Assembly: GCA_036939755.1 (NCBI GenBank)
Contig: JALLAZ010000731.1
Coordinates: forward strand, 1-11,530
DNA from: Stephanodiscus triporus
Taxonomy: Eukaryota > Bacillariophyta > Thalassiosirophyceae > Thalassiosirales > Thalassiosiraceae
Direction: 5' to 3'
Length of the DNA stretch: 11,530 bases
Shown here one piece after another: positions 8,711 through 11,530 of the stretch. How positions within the stretch are numbered: the first letter of the stretch is position 1; the number at the start of each line of letters is the position of its first letter. Both the position numbers and the translations under genes were made by a program. Under the pieces are notes generated by a model, which saw only the letters and a program-made list of their open reading frames with translations, had not been told where the DNA came from and made no database searches.

Positions 8711-8855
8711 GATTCTGCACTTGATTGCAACTTTCCATTACTATAGTACTGATTATACTGAACCTTTTAGTTGAACCAACGATGCATTATGTCACGAAAT
8801 GCAGACAAAGGAGCTACCTCTCTCTAGTGCGCATTGCTCATCCACGAAAGGACTA

Positions 8856-10196
8856 TCAATCGTCCGGACTTTCGAACCAACGCCCCTCCTCCCTGTTGAT
8901 GAACTCCGTGTTGAAGACGCTAACCCCCTCCCTGCCGTCGAATTCCGCCATGAAGGAATCCATGTCGGCGGGTTCCCCTATGCAATATATCGACGTGCCG
9001 CTCCCCGACATCATCACGTGATCGAACCCGTCGACCTCGAGGAGCTCGTCCTTCAGCGCCCTCAACTCCGGCAGGCAGTCGAACGCCGGCTGTTCGAGGT
9101 CGTTGACGTAACACCCGTCGTCCACGTCCACCACTCCGCCCCCGAGGAACGCGTCGCGCAATGCCTCCGGGTCCGCGTCGCTCAGGCGGTCGTAATCAAG
9201 GGCCCTGAACACGGTCGGCGTCGACAGGCCGAGGTCCGGTTTCACTATCGACAGTTTGGTACCGGGGGGGAGGGGGGGATCGAATTCGACCGGCGTCATG
9301 ACCTCGCCCCGTCCGGTGCAGTAGGCCGTACCCCTCGAGAGGAAGAACGTGATGTCCGACCCGAGCTCGCCCGACCATTCGATGAGCTTTTTTGATTTCG
9401 GGCGGCGGCGGCGGCGGCGGCGACGGTGGCGTGTGCGTGGGTGGGCGGAGCGCGGGGGGTTGGACGGTGGGAATCAGATGGGGGGGGGGGGGGGGTGCGA
9501 CGAAGAAAAAAAAAGATCGATACGAAAAAAAATAACGCGGTGGTTCCCTCCTATCGATCGATCCGGACGAACGGCCCGTGTGGGGGGTTCCTCCATCTGT
9601 CCCCCGTCTCTCTCATCTGTATCCCGATGTATGTATCTCATCTCTCACTCTCTCTCTCTCTCTCGCTCACCTGATCCAGCGTGGCCGGCCGTCCCATCAA
9701 CTCGTTCGCCCCCCACATCGCGGTCGCGGCGTTGGCCGAGCCGCCCCCGAGACCAGCCTGCGCCGGCACCCTCTTGACGAGGTTCGCGTCGAAGTAAACG
9801 TCGAGCAATCCGGTCTTACGCCTCATCAATTCCAATGCACGTACGACGAGATTCGTCGAATCCGTCGGCACCCCCGGCATGTCGCAAGCGAACTCGTCCT
9901 TTTTCCCTTTCCCTTTTATCCCTCCTCCTCCTCCTGACAAGAGCGACATGTGCAGCGTGTCGCCGAATCCCACCGCCTGGAAGAGGGATGCAAGGTCGTG
10001 ATATCCGTCCTGTCGTTTGCGTAGTATGCGAAGGAAGAGGTTGATCTTGCACGGGCTGAACAGGGTCAGGGATCCCCCCTCCGGAGTGGACGACGACGAG
10101 GACGACGACGATGACGAGGGGGAAGTCGCGGAGGAGGAGGACAAGATGACCACCCGCGACGACGACGGATGTCGAAGGCGACGGGAGGAGGAGGGG

Positions 10197-10228
<32 letters not shown>

Positions 10229-10318
10229 GGAGAAGCCGTTGACGGGCGTCGCATAGCACGACGCGACGATCAACAGGATGGCCGCCGCCAGTGCCGTCGA
10301 TGCCCTCATGTTGCTCAT
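8856..10318 (-). CDS. ispE: Plastid 4-diphosphocytidyl-2-C-methyl-D-erythritol kinase (IspE/CMK), 2 exons
   Basis: On the minus strand, exon 1 (10318-9671) and exon 2 (9386-8856) join in phase 0 to 392 residues. IspE phosphorylates CDP-methylerythritol with ATP in the MEP pathway to IPP/DMAPP, in the plastid stroma. Evidence: SPCKINLFLRI (88-98, active-site Lys K91); DGYHDLASLFQAV (104-116); GHMP ATP-binding loop PAQAGLGGGSANAATAM (185-201); LGSDITFFLS with catalytic Asp D227; GTAYCTGRGEVM; and C-terminal GHMP motif HVMMSGSGTSIYCIG. The N-terminus is a signal peptide (hydrophobic about 8-22) with a likely cleavage at VNG|FSP. That gives the Phe-led 'ASAF'-type transit peptide of secondary plastids, here with two ten-Ser runs (32-41, 68-77). 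A second Met at residue 4 is an alternative start. The exon junction (DQ|LIEWSGELGSD) is a few residues tighter than in plant CMKs, so the acceptor is the least certain point. Confidence 0.93.
9399..9420. repeat. GGC trinucleotide microsatellite in ispE intron
   Basis: About seven tandem GGC units on the plus strand, immediately upstream (in gene sense) of the ispE intron acceptor, where they read as CCG. Confidence 0.9.
9480..9495. repeat. Poly-G homopolymer run
   Basis: Sixteen consecutive G on the plus strand (C in gene sense), inside the ispE intron. The exact length is prone to sequencing error. Confidence 0.85.
9641..9664. repeat. TC dinucleotide microsatellite
   Basis: A near-perfect TC repeat beside the ispE donor site; in gene sense it is a GA tract starting just after GTGAGC. 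Confidence 0.9.
10088..10117. repeat. Imperfect GAC repeat encoding a ten-Ser run in the IspE transit peptide
   Basis: GAC-rich triplets with GAG and GAT interruptions on the plus strand, read on the minus strand as Ser codons for residues 68-77. Confidence 0.85.
10198..10227. repeat. ACG trinucleotide microsatellite encoding a ten-Ser run in the IspE transit peptide
   Basis: Ten perfect ACG units on the plus strand, translated on the minus strand as TCG Ser codons for about residues 32-41, directly after the predicted signal-peptide cleavage site. Confidence 0.95.
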
Positions 10319-10680
10319 CTTTAGTGTGTGTGTGTGTAGTTGGGGAGATCAAAAAAGGAATATGGACTAAAAGAACGATGGATCTCTGATGATATTATTC
10401 TCGATCGCCTGGGACGCCGGCGACTTCCAAGAACACACCGATCGTCGTTCGTGTGTCACCGAGATGTGTGTTTTGTTACACTTGGAGGCGAAAAGATACC
10501 ATAGATACAACATACTCGTACGAATGTATTATTATTTTATCTACCTACGACTACGAGGGATCTGGGTATGTGGCATCGCTCAAATATTGGCGAGATGTTG
10601 AGTTTTCCACCGCACAATAAAATCCGCCATATTTTTGTTCTCTCAACTTCACTCCTGCCAGGCCAGAGCAAACGAAGAAA
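10319..10680. promoter_or_regulatory. Divergent ispE-hemB promoter region
   Basis: This 362-bp gap lies between the start codons of two plastid-enzyme genes that point away from each other. It is more AT-rich than the flanking exons. It contains an ATTGG box (CCAAT on the minus strand) near 10586-10590 and TTATTATTATTTTATC near 10526-10545. No clear TATA box is placed for either gene. Shared regulation is inferred from the geometry. Confidence 0.5.
10324..10337. repeat. GT dinucleotide microsatellite in the ispE 5' region
   Basis: Seven GT units just upstream of the ispE start codon, probably in its 5' UTR. Confidence 0.85.
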
Positions 10681-11481
10681 ATGAAGGTCTCGTCGTCGAT
10701 CATCGCCCTCCTCGCATCGGCGGCATCCCGCGTCGATGCCTTCGCCATCCCGGCCCACTCGGTCCGCCCTTCCTCCCCCTCGTCGTTCGCCCGCCCCTCC
10801 GGATCGGCCCTCGCCGTTGCCAAGGATCTCGACGTCGTTTCGCCGTCGTCGTCGTCGGCCGCAACGCCCGTCGACCCGACCATGGACGGCATCGACGACG
10901 ACCTCTCCTACCCTGCCTTCGATCCGACGTCCGGCGACTCCCCGGCGGTCGATCGCAACAACGCCGGGGGGGTCTGGGTGAGGCAGCGCGCGCGTCCTCG
11001 TCGCAATCGCAAGTCGGCGGGCATACGCGCGATGGTGAGGGAGAACGTCGTGCTGCCGTCGAACCTGATATACCCCCTCTTCATACACGACGACGACGTC
11101 GACGTTCCGATCCCCTCCATGCCGGGATGTTCCAGACTCTGCGCGTCGTCGATGATGAGGGAGGTGGGGGAATCCCTGGCGCTCGGGGTCAGGTCGTTCG
11201 TGCTATTCCCGAAGGTCGACGACGATCTCAAGACGAACCTCGCGCGCGAGGCGTACAATCCCAACGGCATAGTCCACCGTTCGGTACGGATGATCAAGTC
11301 GCGATATCCCGATGCGGTGATATGCACCGACGTGGCGTTGGATCCGTATTCGGATCAGGGACACGACGGGGTGGTGGAGGACGGGGTCATACTCAACGAC
11401 GTTACGGTGAATCAGCTTTGCAAGCAGGCGGTGAGTCACGCCAGGGCGGGCGCGGACATCGTCGCGCCGAGCGACATGCAG
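10681..11481 (+). CDS. hemB: Plastid porphobilinogen synthase (HemB, ALA dehydratase), first exon only
   Basis: An open frame of 267 codons starting at ATG 10681 (context GAAAATGA) and ending at a GTGAGT donor at 11482; later exons lie beyond the window. HemB condenses two 5-aminolevulinate molecules into porphobilinogen in chlorophyll and haem synthesis. Diagnostic blocks: RPRRNRKSAGIRAMVRENVV (105-124), NLIYPLFIHD (128-137), SMPGCSRL (146-153), LFPKV (175-179), CTDVALDPYSDQGHDGVV (215-232) and AGADIVAPSDM (256-266). The DVALDPY...GHDG block has Asp/Ala where zinc enzymes have Cys, so this is the Mg-type plastid/bacterial form. The catalytic lysines would be encoded downstream. Residues 1-20 are a signal peptide with likely cleavage RVDA|FAIP, then a Ser/Pro/Ala-rich transit peptide and an acidic linker (63-92). 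It is head to head with ispE. Confidence 0.95.
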
Positions 11482-11530
11482 GTGAGTAGTGCGTTAGTTT
11501 CGTCGTTCGTTTCGTTTCGTCCCCTACCTC
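11482..11530 (+). other. Start of hemB intron 1 (incomplete)
   Basis: GTGAGT follows CAG, interrupting HemB at APSDM where the family continues with a D-G-R block that is absent here. The frame happens to stay open to the window edge, but the translated residues do not resemble HemB, so this is read as intron. Confidence 0.85.

Larger units (their letters stand above)
9387..9670 (-). other. Intron of ispE
   Basis: Read on the minus strand, the donor GTGAGC follows CTGGATCAG and the acceptor is ATCAAAAAAG just before CTCATCGAATGG. At 284 nt it is much longer than the other two introns. It is packed with simple repeats: GA/CT at the donor end, a poly-C/poly-G run, and CCG triplets just before the acceptor. 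There is no AG between about 9549 and the chosen acceptor, which supports the choice. Confidence 0.8.

Noticed and set aside
8274..8774. 166-codon plus-strand open frame over MadBub exon 3
   Set aside because: A shifted frame of the kinase domain; the in-frame reading carries DFG and BUB1 motifs.
8799..9395. 198-codon plus-strand open frame opposite ispE exon 2
   Set aside because: It mirrors the IspE coding strand; the IspE motifs are on the minus strand.
9349..9777. Plus-strand frame with Arg-rich run across the ispE intron
   Set aside because: The content comes from GGC and poly-G repeats, not from conserved protein sequence.
10198..10227. Tandem repeats considered as a CRISPR or satellite array
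   Set aside because: The units are simple trinucleotides without spacers, inside a coding exon of a eukaryotic gene.
10537..11088. 183-codon minus-strand open frame opposite hemB
   Set aside because: Antisense shadow of a GC-rich exon with low-complexity Arg/Gly content and no recognisable domain.
10635..11489. 284-codon plus-strand open frame over the hemB exon
   Set aside because: It is a shifted frame of hemB, rich in Arg and Gly from GC-rich codons. The true hemB frame (ATG 10681) matches the family throughout.

Overview
The window looks like nuclear DNA of a photosynthetic stramenopile, most likely a diatom. The reasons are: short GT-AG introns; two metabolic enzymes (IspE and HemB) whose N-termini read as a signal peptide followed by a Phe-initiated, Ser-rich transit peptide, as used for import into complex plastids; a Mg-type plastid HemB; and gene types I recall as common in diatom genomes (MYND/Sel1 proteins, single-pass sulfotransferases, a DDE-type transposase-like family). 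The species cannot be named from the sequence alone.

Layout, left to right: (1) 1-1008 minus, an open reading frame cut by the left edge, resembling the N-terminal half of a DDE-superfamily transposase; (2) 1665-2582 plus, a MYND + RING-like + Sel1-repeat protein; (3) 2832-4097 minus, a single-pass sulfotransferase-like protein; (4) 4594-8710 plus, three exons encoding an unsplit MadBub spindle-checkpoint kinase of about 1315 residues; (5) 8856-10318 minus, two exons encoding plastid IspE (CDP-ME kinase); (6) 10681 to the right edge, plus, the first exon of plastid HemB (porphobilinogen synthase). The genes strictly alternate strand. This leaves divergent promoter regions at 4098-4593 and 10319-10680, and short convergent gaps at 2583-2831 and 8711-8855 in which I see no gene.

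Functional links: IspE and HemB feed the two halves of chlorophyll, the isoprenoid (phytyl) tail and the tetrapyrrole ring. They are arranged head to head across 362 bp, so a shared light- or plastid-responsive promoter is plausible. The MadBub gene is the richest feature. It carries a KEN box at the N-terminus, the BUB1/Mad3 TPR region, an ABBA-KEN-ABBA cassette, a GLEBS-like Bub3 site, a CM1-like Mad1 site and an apparently intact kinase domain. Between CM1 and the kinase lies an array of about seven further ABBA-like motifs, which is the most notable observation here.

The right third (IspE and HemB) is visibly more GC-rich and full of simple repeats (GGC, poly-G, TC, GAC, GT); the left third is more AT-rich and holds the transposon-like sequence.
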